Of a stretch of 64,000 bases of DNA, positions 42,368 to 51,906 are shown one piece after another. A program made the position numbers and the translations under genes. A model generated the notes under the pieces. The model was not told the origin of the DNA and made no database searches. It saw only the letters and a list, made by a program, of their open reading frames with translations. Numbering within the stretch: the stretch's first letter is position 1; each line of letters opens with the position of its first letter. This stretch comes from JAIOSF01 sp963677755 (GTDB lineage Bacteria; Campylobacterota; Campylobacteria; Campylobacterales; Arcobacteraceae), in NCBI GenBank assembly GCA_963677755.1, contig OY782506.1, forward strand, positions 930,001-994,000, in the 5' to 3' direction.

Positions 42368-45103
42368 ATGCAAGAGCAGAGTATAGTTAAAAAGTTTGCA
42401 GATATATTATTTTCATATTGGACAATGTTAATTTTATTATTTTTATTAGGTGCAGGTGCAGGTGTTGCTACATTTATAGAAAATGATTTTGGTACATCAA
42501 CGGCACGAGTTTTAGTTTATAATAACATATGGTATGAAGTAGTTATGGTGCTTACTTGTATTAACTTGCTTGGTATTATTTATAGAAGAAAAATGTGGAA
42601 GCAAAAAGCTAAGTTTATTTTTCATATCTCATTTGTAGTAATGTTAATTGGTGCTGGGATAACTCGATATGCAGGTTATGAAGGTATTATGCATATTAAA
42701 GAGGGACAAACACAAAATGAGATGATCTCTTTAGAGCCTTATTTACAAGTTACAATTATTGATAATGGAAAAACTTATTATGCAGAATTTCAAAAAGAAT
42801 TTAGTGCAATAGGAAGTAATTATTTTAATCATGATATTGAGTTTGGTGATAAAATTTTAAATATTGAATTAGATAATTACAAGTTTGCAAAAAAAGCAAA
42901 AGCTACTATGAATTTAATTGGAGTAAAGTTTACAATTGATGATGAGGAAAAAGTAGAAAAACTTGTGGGACAAAGAGGAAATTCAGGTCTTGTAAGAGAT
43001 ATGAGTTTTCAAGAAAATGTTAGAGTAATAGTAACTTATGGTTCTAAACCTTTAACTGTACCATTTTCTATTAAATTAAATGATTTTCAACTAGATCGTT
43101 ATCCAGGAAGTATGTCTCCATCTTCTTACGCAAGTGAAGTAACACTTATAGATGTGGAAAATGATGTTAAATTTGACTATAGGATATTTATGAATTCAAC
43201 TTTAAAATATGGTGGTTTCCAATTTTTCCAAAGTTCATATGACCCAGATGAAACTGGAACTGTACTTTCTGTAAATAAAGACCCAGGAACAATCCCTACA
43301 TATATAGGATACTTTTTACTGGCACTTGGGCTTTTAATGAATATGTTTGATAAAAAATCAAGATTTACAAAACTTCTTCAGTATACAAAACAGTTTAATA
43401 GTATAGCAATTATTCTTGTTGCAACAGCAATTTTTACAAATACCTCTTATGCAAATGATACGGTAGAGTATCTTGAAAAGTATAAAGTAGAGTCAAAAGA
43501 AACTGCTAAATTGTTTGGTAAGTTAGTAACCCAATCAAGTATGGGAAGAATGAAACCTATTGATTCTTTAAATCGTGAAATACTTAATAAACTCTCAAGA
43601 AAAAGTTCATTTTTAGGTATGAATCCAGATCAAGTTGTATTAGGTATGATTACTCGTCCAGAGGTTTGGCGAGAGTTAAAAATGTTGAAAATAACAACTC
43701 CAAAACTTAAAAGAGAATTAGGACTTGAAGATAGTAGAAAGTATGTTGCTTTTTCTGAAATGTTTACACCACAAGGTGAATATAAACTAAAAGAACTTAT
43801 TAACAGTGTAAATGCAATGAATCCAAATCAAAGAGGTACTTTTGAAAAGGATATTTTAAAACTTGATGAGCGATTAAATATTGCATATATGGTTTATTTT
43901 GGAAATTTATTTAATATTTTTCCACGACCTGATGATGGGCATAACCACGACAATACCAAATGGTACACACCAATTGATGCAATGGATCAATTTCATGATA
44001 AAGATAAACAAATTGTACAGCTTATGGTTAGAGGATTTATTGACAATGTGGTTGCTGCTAAATATGAAGATGCAAATAAATATATTGGTTTAATTGCACA
44101 GTTTCAAAGAAAAATAGGAAAAGATGTAATTCCATCAGAAGATGTTATTAATAGTGAGATACTTTTTAATGAATTATCAATATTTGGAAAGTTAACAATA
44201 GCATATATGCTACTTGGTATTATCTTATTTGTAGTGTCATTTTTAACTGTTTTCAATAAAAAGTGGACTTCAAAAAAACTTAATACAGCAATATTTGTAA
44301 TACTAGCAGTGTTGTTTGCAATACACACTTTTGGTATGGGACATAGATGGTATATAAGTGGACATGCTCCTTGGAGTGATACTTATGAGTCTTTAGTCTA
44401 TATCGCTTGGTCTGTAATGTTTGCAGGGGTTATCTTCTTTAGAAAATCACTTATGGCACTAAGTGCTACAGTGGTTATGGCTGGAGTGTTTATGTTTACA
44501 GCACATCTTACAGGGATAGATCCACAAATAACAAATCTTGTACCAGTTTTAAAATCATATTGGCTTACAATTCATGTATCTATTATTACAGGTTCTTATG
44601 GTTTCTTAGCAATAGGTGCTATGCTTGGATTTATGTCAATGGTTTTATTTATCTTTAGAGATCCAAATAAACCACATATTGATGACAATATTAAACATAT
44701 AACGGCTATTAATGAAGCTGCACTTATATTAGGTTTAGCTGCTTTAGTTGTAGGAAACTTCTTAGGTGGAGTTTGGGCAAATGAGTCTTGGGGAAGATAC
44801 TGGGGATGGGATCCTAAAGAGACTTGGGCTTATGTAGCTATTGTATTTTATGCATTGGTTATTCATCTTAGATTTATACCAAAACTTAATACACCTTATG
44901 TATTTGCAGTAGCTTCAACTTGGGCTTTTTCAACTATATTGATGACATATTTTGGAGTAAACTTTTATCTTAGTGGAATGCACTCATATGCAACAGGTGA
45001 TCCTGTACCAATTCCTACATGGGCTTATGTTCTGACTTCATTAGTATTGGTTGTGACACTACTTGCTAGTAGAAAAAGGGATTTATCTAAATTAAAAGTA
45101 TAA
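42368..45103 (+). CDS. ccsBA: Cytochrome c synthase CcsBA (system II, ResB-CcsA fusion)
   Basis: The 911-residue membrane protein joins ResB (about 1-330) and CcsA/ResC (about 590-911). It exports heme and attaches it to CxxCH apocytochromes in the periplasm. The heme-handling WWD motif is WGRYWGWDPKETW from residue 808. Flanking histidines lie in helices such as LTIHVSIITGSYG. Position after hao suggests it serves the twelve hemes of this cluster, although Campylobacterota often keep several CcsBA copies with different specificity. Confidence 0.95.
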   Translation: MQEQSIVKKFADILFSYWTMLILLFLLGAGAGVATFIENDFGTSTARVLVYNNIWYEVVMVLTCINLLGIIYRRKMWKQKAKFIFHISFVVMLIGAGITRYAGYEGIMHIKEGQTQNEMISLEPYLQVTIIDNGKTYYAEFQKEFSAIGSNYFNHDIEFGDKILNIELDNYKFAKKAKATMNLIGVKFTIDDEEKVEKLVGQRGNSGLVRDMSFQENVRVIVTYGSKPLTVPFSIKLNDFQLDRYPGSMSPSSYASEVTLIDVENDVKFDYRIFMNSTLKYGGFQFFQSSYDPDETGTVLSVNKDPGTIPTYIGYFLLALGLLMNMFDKKSRFTKLLQYTKQFNSIAIILVATAIFTNTSYANDTVEYLEKYKVESKETAKLFGKLVTQSSMGRMKPIDSLNREILNKLSRKSSFLGMNPDQVVLGMITRPEVWRELKMLKITTPKLKRELGLEDSRKYVAFSEMFTPQGEYKLKELINSVNAMNPNQRGTFEKDILKLDERLNIAYMVYFGNLFNIFPRPDDGHNHDNTKWYTPIDAMDQFHDKDKQIVQLMVRGFIDNVVAAKYEDANKYIGLIAQFQRKIGKDVIPSEDVINSEILFNELSIFGKLTIAYMLLGIILFVVSFLTVFNKKWTSKKLNTAIFVILAVLFAIHTFGMGHRWYISGHAPWSDTYESLVYIAWSVMFAGVIFFRKSLMALSATVVMAGVFMFTAHLTGIDPQITNLVPVLKSYWLTIHVSIITGSYGFLAIGAMLGFMSMVLFIFRDPNKPHIDDNIKHITAINEAALILGLAALVVGNFLGGVWANESWGRYWGWDPKETWAYVAIVFYALVIHLRFIPKLNTPYVFAVASTWAFSTILMTYFGVNFYLSGMHSYATGDPVPIPTWAYVLTSLVLVVTLLASRKRDLSKLKV

Positions 45104-45132
45104 AAAAAGGTTGCTTTTTAGCAACCTTTTTT
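45103..45132. terminator. Bidirectional terminator after ccsBA
   Basis: GGTTGC / GCAACC with a six-base loop is flanked by an A-run and a T-run between the convergent ccsBA and the leftward membrane protein gene. Confidence 0.88.
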
Positions 45133-45997
45133 ATTTTCCAATTTTTATAACACTTTTAAGAAGTTGGTATAATAAAAATAAAAAAACAAGTGGAAAAAAT
45201 ATGGTTTTAAAACTAAATGCTACAATAAGATTTAAAATATAATCACTTGTTTTTTCTGTCGTTTTTTGATACTCATTTACTTTGTTTTTGTAGTAGTTTA
45301 GATTAAAAATATTATTTGTGACACTATTAAAAGTTTGTGTTATGGAGTCAACTAAACTATTGTCTTTTTCAGATATAGTTTGTTTATCTTCTATTGTTTG
45401 TTGTGTGATATTATTAATATTTTCAGCTGATTTATTAATCAAGTTTTGATTTATCTCTATATTGTAATCATTTTTTACATAATGTTCATAAACAAAACTA
45501 TTTAACATTGACATAATAGGTATACTAAATCGTAAAAATATCAAAACGATAGTTACCCTAAAAAAAATATCTCTAATTTTTATATCATTTGAAAATCTTA
45601 TAAACATCCAAATATTTAAAATAACAATAAAGACTATAACAATGATTGTAAATATATCCCCAGAAACAAAGTTTAAAAGTATTTTTTGAATACCAAGAGA
45701 GGTTATACTTGCTAACATAATCCACGAAAACTGTTCAACTAAATCATTAATAGGGTCAAGTACTTCACCTACACTAATAGTTAAAATTGCTGCATTTATT
45801 TCTGTTCCTTGTGCTAAAGAAATAGCACCATTGAGACCTTTTGCTACAGCAAACACTTTTATAGCACTACTAAGTGAATCTGTAACGATAGATTCGCCTT
45901 TAGTATCTATTTGAACTGTATATGATATTGTGATGATGAAAAAAGAAAAAAGAACAATCAGTATTTTGTTAAAATTTATTTTTACTAGGTGTAGCAT
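45131..45997 (-). CDS. Uncharacterised membrane protein
   Basis: The 288-residue protein has an N-terminal signal or anchor helix (ILIVLFSFFIITISYTV). Three hydrophobic segments lie near 90-165, a polar Asn/Gln/Thr-rich stretch near 180-255 is probably coiled coil and periplasmic, and a last helix is near 262-283. No family is recognised. It lies 47 bases downstream of selB in the same direction and ends at the ccsBA terminator. A link with selenium genes is positional only. Confidence 0.7.
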   Translation of the reverse strand: MLHLVKINFNKILIVLFSFFIITISYTVQIDTKGESIVTDSLSSAIKVFAVAKGLNGAISLAQGTEINAAILTISVGEVLDPINDLVEQFSWIMLASITSLGIQKILLNFVSGDIFTIIVIVFIVILNIWMFIRFSNDIKIRDIFFRVTIVLIFLRFSIPIMSMLNSFVYEHYVKNDYNIEINQNLINKSAENINNITQQTIEDKQTISEKDNSLVDSITQTFNSVTNNIFNLNYYKNKVNEYQKTTEKTSDYILNLIVAFSFKTIFFPLVFLFLLYQLLKSVIKIGK

Positions 45998-46044
45998 ATT
46001 ATTTCCTATATATGAAGTATTGTATACATTATACAGAAATTAAG

Positions 46045-47859
46045 TTAGATTATTAAATACCTTTTTCCCTCTTTATTTTCTATACTACTTGTTTGGTCTA
46101 GATAATCTAAATAGGCTATCATATATTTTCTACTCATATTATATTTTTGTTTAAAGTTTTTAATATCTATATATCCCTCTTCTTTGATAATATTTTTCAT
46201 AGAGGTTATTAAGTTAGAGAGTACTTGTACCTCTACAAATAAGTTGTGTTGTATCCTTATTAGAAGTTTTTTCTTTGTAAGTGATTTTAAAACATTATCG
46301 CCAAGTTTTCTATCAATATCTAAATCATCATATATATTATATGGAGCTGTTGGGGTAAACCCCTCATTTTTTAATCTTTGTAATATGATATTAGATAACT
46401 TATCTTCAATATTCTCTTTTATATTACTATTTTTATATAGATTTCCCTCTTGGGTAAGTATATTTTCGTTGCACAGTTCTTGTAATGCAAGCTCTATAAA
46501 AGTATCACTTGCCCAAACAAGTCTTAGTCCAATAGAGCTATTTGATAGTAATGCATATTTATTTTTTGTGTAGATATTTTTAATAATATTTTTAATAGTC
46601 TCTTTAGTCTCTATTGGATAGATAACTAAAGATTTTTCATCTATAAAACAGTTCACCATATTATTTGCAAATCGTAAAGCTTCTTCGTGACTAAGGGCAA
46701 ATCTTTGAGCAGAAGATACCAAACCTAAACCTTTTTTATGTACTTGCAATAATATTTTGTAAGCATCTGAAATATTGTTTTTTTCCAACACTTTTAAAAG
46801 TTCTAATTTTTGTGATTTTTTCATTGGGTCTATAATTGGGTTTAAAATAATTCCACCAGCAATAGTGGTATTCCCTTGTCTAATAATTAACTTCTCACCA
46901 TAAATTGAAAAAATATCTTCATTTGCTTTAATTGTTGCAAAACCATTTTCTAATATTAAAACTCTTGCTTCGATTTTTTTTGAACCTATGTAGATTGAAT
47001 ATACTACATTATGAGAAAGCTCTTTCCCTTTTAATATACTATACGAAATATCTACTTGATTAAAACCTCTTAAAAAGCCTTTTTTACTAATTACAAAACC
47101 TTTTTTGATAAGTTTTGTGTCAATACTTTGTAGATTTAACGCTGCTCTATTTGAGATATTTGCAGTTTTTGTATCTTCTCCATGTACTTGAATTGCTTTT
47201 AATTTTACCTCTTTTTTTATATCACAGATAAAAACTTTCTCATCTTGCGATATAGGGTTTCCAAGAACTGTACCTGTTACAATAGTACCACTTCCTTTTG
47301 TATTAAAAACTCTATCTACATAATATCTAAAAAAGTTTTCAGATGGTTTTGTATCTGCTTGAAGTTCAAAAAGTCCCTCTTTTAATTCTTCAATAGAATC
47401 TTCATCAAATATAGAGACACTTTTTGATAAAACAATATCAAAATCATAAGAGTTGATAAACTCAATTATCTCATCTGTATTTTTTTGAAGCTCTTGTGGT
47501 GAAACTAAATCTTTTTTTGTGATAACTACAATTGCTTTTTTTAATCCTAGTATATTTAATATATCAAGATGCTCTATAGTTTGAGGCATAATTTTCTCTT
47601 TTGCACTGACAACTATCATAACAACATCAAAACTAAATGCACCAGCAATCATATTTTTTACCAGTTTTTCATGTCCTGGAACATCTATAAAAGCGATATT
47701 CTTTTCACCTTGTGTAAGGTTAGAAAAAGATAAGTCTATGGTGATACCTCTTTGTTTTTCCTCATTTGTAGTATCACCCTCATAGCCATTAAGTGCTTTA
47801 ACTAAAGCTGTTTTACCATGGTCAATATGTCCACAAGTTCCTACTATATAATTATACAT
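46045..47859 (-). CDS. selB: Selenocysteine-specific elongation factor SelB
   Basis: The 604-residue translational GTPase delivers Sec-tRNA to UGA codons at SECIS hairpins. G1 is GTCGHIDHGKT (7-17), G3 is DVPGHEKLVKNM and G4 is ITKKDL. The C-terminal winged-helix domains that bind SECIS RNA cover about 390-604. I chose the ATG at 47859, which overlaps selA by eight bases; a GTG four codons upstream is an alternative. SelA, SelD and tRNA-Sec nearby complete the machinery. Confidence 0.95.
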   Translation of the reverse strand: MYNYIVGTCGHIDHGKTALVKALNGYEGDTTNEEKQRGITIDLSFSNLTQGEKNIAFIDVPGHEKLVKNMIAGAFSFDVVMIVVSAKEKIMPQTIEHLDILNILGLKKAIVVITKKDLVSPQELQKNTDEIIEFINSYDFDIVLSKSVSIFDEDSIEELKEGLFELQADTKPSENFFRYYVDRVFNTKGSGTIVTGTVLGNPISQDEKVFICDIKKEVKLKAIQVHGEDTKTANISNRAALNLQSIDTKLIKKGFVISKKGFLRGFNQVDISYSILKGKELSHNVVYSIYIGSKKIEARVLILENGFATIKANEDIFSIYGEKLIIRQGNTTIAGGIILNPIIDPMKKSQKLELLKVLEKNNISDAYKILLQVHKKGLGLVSSAQRFALSHEEALRFANNMVNCFIDEKSLVIYPIETKETIKNIIKNIYTKNKYALLSNSSIGLRLVWASDTFIELALQELCNENILTQEGNLYKNSNIKENIEDKLSNIILQRLKNEGFTPTAPYNIYDDLDIDRKLGDNVLKSLTKKKLLIRIQHNLFVEVQVLSNLITSMKNIIKEEGYIDIKNFKQKYNMSRKYMIAYLDYLDQTSSIENKEGKRYLII

Positions 47860-49201
47860 CGCAAATTTCACTTACTATAGCTATAACAGTGTTTAGTTCT
47901 GATTCTTGAATAGTTCTAAAATCTAATAAAAATTTATCATCTTCAATCCGTCCTATCACTTTTTTATCTCTAAAAAGTTTTTCAATTTTACTTGGTTTGT
48001 AATTTTTAAACTCTATAGTTAAAGCAATAGTTGGTATTTTTCTATTAGGGGTTGTCCCTCCACCAATCAATGTTTGAGTCTCAATAATAGTAGATTTACA
48101 AATATCTTTTATTTTATTTTCTACTTTAGTTGCCCTTTGTTTTAAAGTATCTATAGGGGTAAAAAGCATATTAAGTGTAGGGATTTTCTCTTTTTTATCA
48201 AGTAAAAGTGAAATGATATTATCTTCTAAAATTGCTAGAGTGATTTTATCAACACGCAACATTCTTAGTAGTTGATTTTTTTTCAGTTGCTCAATATACT
48301 TTTTTTTACCTACAATAATCCCTGCTTGTACTGACCCTAGTAGTTTATCTCCTGAAAAACTTACCAAACTTGGATTAGATCTCATTATCTCTTTAACACT
48401 AGGCTCTGTTTGATTTAGATTGTATGGTAGATCAATCATATGTCCACTACCCATATCAAAATAATCTATAAGATTGTTTTTTGTAGCTACTTCAACTATC
48501 TCTTCATGGGAAACTTCACTTGTAAAACCCTCAATAGAGTAGTTTGACTTATGAACTTTCATCAATATAGCACTATTCTCATTACAAGCGTTTTCATAGT
48601 CTTTTAGATGTGTTTTATTTGTAGTTCCTATCTCTTTTAAAATAGCACCACTACTAGACATAACATCAGGAACTCTAAAACTACCACCAATCTCCACAAG
48701 TTCTCCTCGACTTACTACTGCTTCTTTATTTTGAGCAAAAGTGTTAAGGACTAAAAATACAGCACTCGCGTTATTATTCACTATTAAAACATCTTCACAC
48801 TCTAAAAGTTCACATAAGGCTTTTGATATATGTGAGTATCTTTCTCCCCGTTTCCCTTTATCTAGGTCATATTCTAAATTATTGTATGAGGTAACAATAT
48901 CTTTTACTTTTTCAAAACTCTCTGGAGCTATAAGGCTTCTGCCTAAGTTTGTATGGACTATGATACCTGTTGCATTTATAACTTTTTTTAAAGATGGTGA
49001 GATGATATCTTGATACTCATTTATCACTTTTAGAGTAAGAAGCTCCTCATCTATAGTAGTTATATCTTTGTTTATAATACCTATTCGTAAATCATCAATA
49101 ATCTTTTTTGATATTTTGGTAACAAGTTTTGTTGATAGATTATCAAATGCACTATTTTGTACAAATTTATCTACTTTTGGGATAGACTTAAGTAAAAGCA
49201 T
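47852..49201 (-). CDS. selA: L-seryl-tRNA(Sec) selenium transferase
   Basis: The 449-residue PLP enzyme converts Ser-tRNA(Sec) to Sec-tRNA(Sec) with selenophosphate. NATGIIVHTNLGRSLI, a YNNLEYDLDKGKRGERY region, and the PLP lysine in SFSGDKLLGSVQAGIIVG identify it. The N-terminal tRNA-binding part is present. It is divergent from the tRNA-Sec gene 52 bases away and overlaps selB. Confidence 0.95.
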   Translation of the reverse strand: MLLLKSIPKVDKFVQNSAFDNLSTKLVTKISKKIIDDLRIGIINKDITTIDEELLTLKVINEYQDIISPSLKKVINATGIIVHTNLGRSLIAPESFEKVKDIVTSYNNLEYDLDKGKRGERYSHISKALCELLECEDVLIVNNNASAVFLVLNTFAQNKEAVVSRGELVEIGGSFRVPDVMSSSGAILKEIGTTNKTHLKDYENACNENSAILMKVHKSNYSIEGFTSEVSHEEIVEVATKNNLIDYFDMGSGHMIDLPYNLNQTEPSVKEIMRSNPSLVSFSGDKLLGSVQAGIIVGKKKYIEQLKKNQLLRMLRVDKITLAILEDNIISLLLDKKEKIPTLNMLFTPIDTLKQRATKVENKIKDICKSTIIETQTLIGGGTTPNRKIPTIALTIEFKNYKPSKIEKLFRDKKVIGRIEDDKFLLDFRTIQESELNTVIAIVSEICDV

Positions 49202-49253
49202 TTTTACCCTTTCAGTTTAATTTAATCTTTATAGTGTAAAATTTCTCTGTTAG

Positions 49254-49353
49254 TGGGGGGTATGTGATCCTGGTGGACACCACAGGTTTCAACCCTGATT
49301 GGAGGTATTTGTGTAAACGCCTCGGTAGGTTCGATTCCTACACCTTCTCACCA
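49254..49353 (+). tRNA. selC: Selenocysteine tRNA, anticodon TCA
   Basis: The anticodon loop TTTCAAC with stem CAGG/CCTG gives anticodon TCA, reading UGA. A long variable arm (GAGGT/GCCTC), a 5-bp T stem GTAGG/CCTAC with loop TTCGATT, an extended D stem (GTGATC/GGACAC with one mismatch) and an encoded CCA fit tRNA-Sec. The 8-base 3' acceptor strand ACCTTCTC pairs with GGGGGGT through several G-U pairs, and the first pair appears mismatched; the 5' end may be one base off. The discriminator is A rather than the common G. Flanking selA supports the call. Confidence 0.9.
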
Positions 49354-49499
49354 AAATATTTTGGACCCTCACGAACTCTTATACAATATCATTTAAACTT
49401 CTTGATTTTATCAAATCTAATGTATTATTTTACTTAAAAAGTCAAATCTATTTGACCTTAATTTATAAGATAGAAGTGGAACTTTTGTGGAAAGAGAAA

Positions 49500-49527
49500 G
49501 AGGTGATATAAACTATCATACCTCTAT
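49500..49527 (-). terminator. Terminator of the chemoreceptor gene
   Basis: AGAGGT / ACCTCT with an additional GATA/TATC pairing and a short bulge forms a hairpin that includes the stop codon of the leftward chemoreceptor gene, followed by TTCTCTTT. Confidence 0.55.
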
Positions 49528-51759
49528 TTTATTTTCAAACTCTTTATCTTCAGTGTTTGCTACAGCTTCTTTTGCTAAAAGGTCTGTTTCTATAGCTACT
49601 TGTTTTGCTTTGTGTGCTATTTGTGCATTATTTTGTGTTTTTTGATCTAAAGCATTGACAGCACTATTTATTTGTTGGATACCTTCAAGTTGCTCTTTTG
49701 AACTGTTTTCAACATCGTTAATGAGTTCAATAGTGTTAAAAATATTTTTGTTGAGTGTTGTATATCCGTTTGTCATCTCATCTGCAATACTTTTCCCATA
49801 ATTTGCTCGTGTTGTAGCTTTTTCAACAAGATTTTTAATCTCATTTGCAGCTTCTGCACTTCTACTAGCTAAGTTTCTTACCTCTTGTGCAACAACGGCA
49901 AAACCTTTTCCAGCTTCTCCCGCAGTTGCTGCTTCAACAGCTGCATTTAAAGATAGAATATTTGTTTGAAATGCTATTTGGTCTATAACTGTAATAGCTT
50001 CATTAATTGCAGTTACCTCTTGATTGATCTCGTCCATTGCAGTTGTTGTTTTTGTAGCGAGATTTTGACCTTGATTAACAGAAGTTGTTACCTCTTCTGC
50101 AAAAGCAGCCATTTTTGATATATTGTGTGTATTGTTTGAGATATTTGTTGTGATCTCTTCAAGTGCTGCAGCTGTTTGTTCTAAAGATGATGCAGCTTCT
50201 GTTGAGTTCTGATTTAAAGTATCAACATTATTTAAAAGAATATCACTACTTTTGTCCAAAGTAATTCCTAATTTTCTATTTTCAATTAAAATATTTGTAA
50301 TAGAGTCTCTTAAACTATTTACACCAATACAAAGTTTGAGTTGGTGTGCTTTTATCCCTTGTGTATCAACTGTATTGAGGTAGTTGTTTTTTGTATATTG
50401 GTCTAATACTGTTAGTACATTATTGATATTTATCTCTATTTTTTCGCCCATTTGATTAAGAAGTTTGGTAAGTTCTTGTAAGATAGGATTATCACTTTTT
50501 GTCATTACTCGTTGTGATAGATTGCCTTGTTCAAATTCAGCTAAAACAGCAATACTTTCCTGAATGAGTTGATTGTCAAGCTCAATTGTTTTTTGTGTTT
50601 TTTTAATATTATGGTTAATTAGATGACTCATAATTCCTATCTCATCATCTGATTTTACTTCCATGATTTCTATCTTATCTTTCTCTTTATTTATATATGC
50701 AAAAAAATCTATAAGTCCAGATTGAAGTTTGTTTAGTGGAGATATTATTAATCTTTTTGTTACTAAAAATATAGCAAGAGAGATAACCAAAAGTATACTA
50801 ATGCTTATTGCATAAAGGATATTTCTCATAATATAACTTTCCACTAAAAATTCATCAATTTCAGATGTTAAAAGAAGTTTCCATTTTCTCTCTTTGTAGT
50901 CTAGATATACAATGTGTTTTAAATTATTTTTATTTGTATAATTTAGTGACCCGTAGTTATTTTTGTATAAAGTTTCTATAAAATTAAATCCATTATCATC
51001 TTGTAGTTTATAGATATTTTCTTTACTATGAATAGGGTCTAAAATCACATCCCCTTTTGTTTTTGTACTTAAGATAGAAAGATACCCTTTTGTTCCAATT
51101 TTAATTTGTTTTAGTGTTTCTAAAAGTTTATTCATACTTTTAGTGTAGTTATACCCAACATATAAGATACCAATAAGTTCTCCATCTTTTATAATTGGAT
51201 TGTATACAGCCATATAATCATTTCCAAAAAGTTTTGCAGTACCAAAATATCTCTCTTTATTCATTATATGTTTATATGCAGGAGATTTTTTCCCTAAAAA
51301 TGTACCCAAAGTTCGAGTTCCATCACCTCTTTTTAATGAGGTAGTAACCCGCACAAAATCATCTCCTTGTTTTGCAAATACAGTTGCTGTTGAACCTTTG
51401 ATTTTTGTATAGTTATCCACAAAGTCAAAGTTAAGGTTAAGTTGCTCCCCGTTATTAGTTATAAGGGGTGTTTGGACATTATTTACTAAAATAGTTTTAG
51501 AATAATCTATCTCAATATTAGAAAATTGAGACTCAAAAACTTCAAAAAGTTTATTTGCTATCCCTTTTAATGAATCATCATACACCTCCAAAGTGTTTTT
51601 AATAGAAAAAATTCTTTTTTCTAATTGTGTATGAACTTGATCTTTGATAATTGATTGTGAGTAGGAGATTGAAAGTGTTGTTAAGCCTATAAAGCCAATG
51701 CAAAGTAATGAGATGAGTGTAACATTAATCTTTTTGACCAACGAATCCATTTTGAACAT
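49516..51759 (-). CDS. Methyl-accepting chemotaxis protein with Cache domain
   Basis: The 747-residue receptor has a first membrane helix (about 10-28) and a long periplasmic ligand domain to about 310. That domain is of the Cache_3-Cache_2 type (motifs FLGKKSPAYKHI and MAVYNPIIKDGELIGILYVGY). A second helix, a HAMP-like region, and a signalling domain with ILSLNAAVEAATAGEAGKGF follow. The ATG at 51759 is preceded by AAAGGG. Its ligand is unknown. It stands between the selenium genes, which may be chance. Confidence 0.9.
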   Translation of the reverse strand: MFKMDSLVKKINVTLISLLCIGFIGLTTLSISYSQSIIKDQVHTQLEKRIFSIKNTLEVYDDSLKGIANKLFEVFESQFSNIEIDYSKTILVNNVQTPLITNNGEQLNLNFDFVDNYTKIKGSTATVFAKQGDDFVRVTTSLKRGDGTRTLGTFLGKKSPAYKHIMNKERYFGTAKLFGNDYMAVYNPIIKDGELIGILYVGYNYTKSMNKLLETLKQIKIGTKGYLSILSTKTKGDVILDPIHSKENIYKLQDDNGFNFIETLYKNNYGSLNYTNKNNLKHIVYLDYKERKWKLLLTSEIDEFLVESYIMRNILYAISISILLVISLAIFLVTKRLIISPLNKLQSGLIDFFAYINKEKDKIEIMEVKSDDEIGIMSHLINHNIKKTQKTIELDNQLIQESIAVLAEFEQGNLSQRVMTKSDNPILQELTKLLNQMGEKIEININNVLTVLDQYTKNNYLNTVDTQGIKAHQLKLCIGVNSLRDSITNILIENRKLGITLDKSSDILLNNVDTLNQNSTEAASSLEQTAAALEEITTNISNNTHNISKMAAFAEEVTTSVNQGQNLATKTTTAMDEINQEVTAINEAITVIDQIAFQTNILSLNAAVEAATAGEAGKGFAVVAQEVRNLASRSAEAANEIKNLVEKATTRANYGKSIADEMTNGYTTLNKNIFNTIELINDVENSSKEQLEGIQQINSAVNALDQKTQNNAQIAHKAKQVAIETDLLAKEAVANTEDKEFENKIEV

Positions 51760-51829
51760 AAAGTACCCTTTGAAAATTATTTTATACAAAATAAAGTTTT
51801 ATTTGGGATTATAAAGAAATAATTATTAA

Positions 51830-51857
51830 AAAATGGTAAATTAAAATTTACCATTTT
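51830..51857 (-). terminator. Terminator after selD
   Basis: A 13-bp perfect inverted repeat (AAAATGGTAAATT and its complement) lies about 50 bases past the selD stop, followed on the minus strand by a T-run. Confidence 0.75.
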
Positions 51858-51906
51858 AAAAAAGAAGATTAAATGTAGAGTAAAATATTTTTATATAGTA
51901 TATTAT

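Noticed and set aside
46184..46573. 129-residue plus-strand frame inside selB
   Set aside because: Antisense to the SelB C-terminal domains; composition is that of a reverse complement.
49351..49364. Perfect 14-base palindrome CCAAAATATTTTGG at the end of tRNA-Sec as a terminator
   Set aside because: The stem is mostly A/T with no loop and no T-run after it, so it is not a convincing terminator; it may matter for 3' processing.
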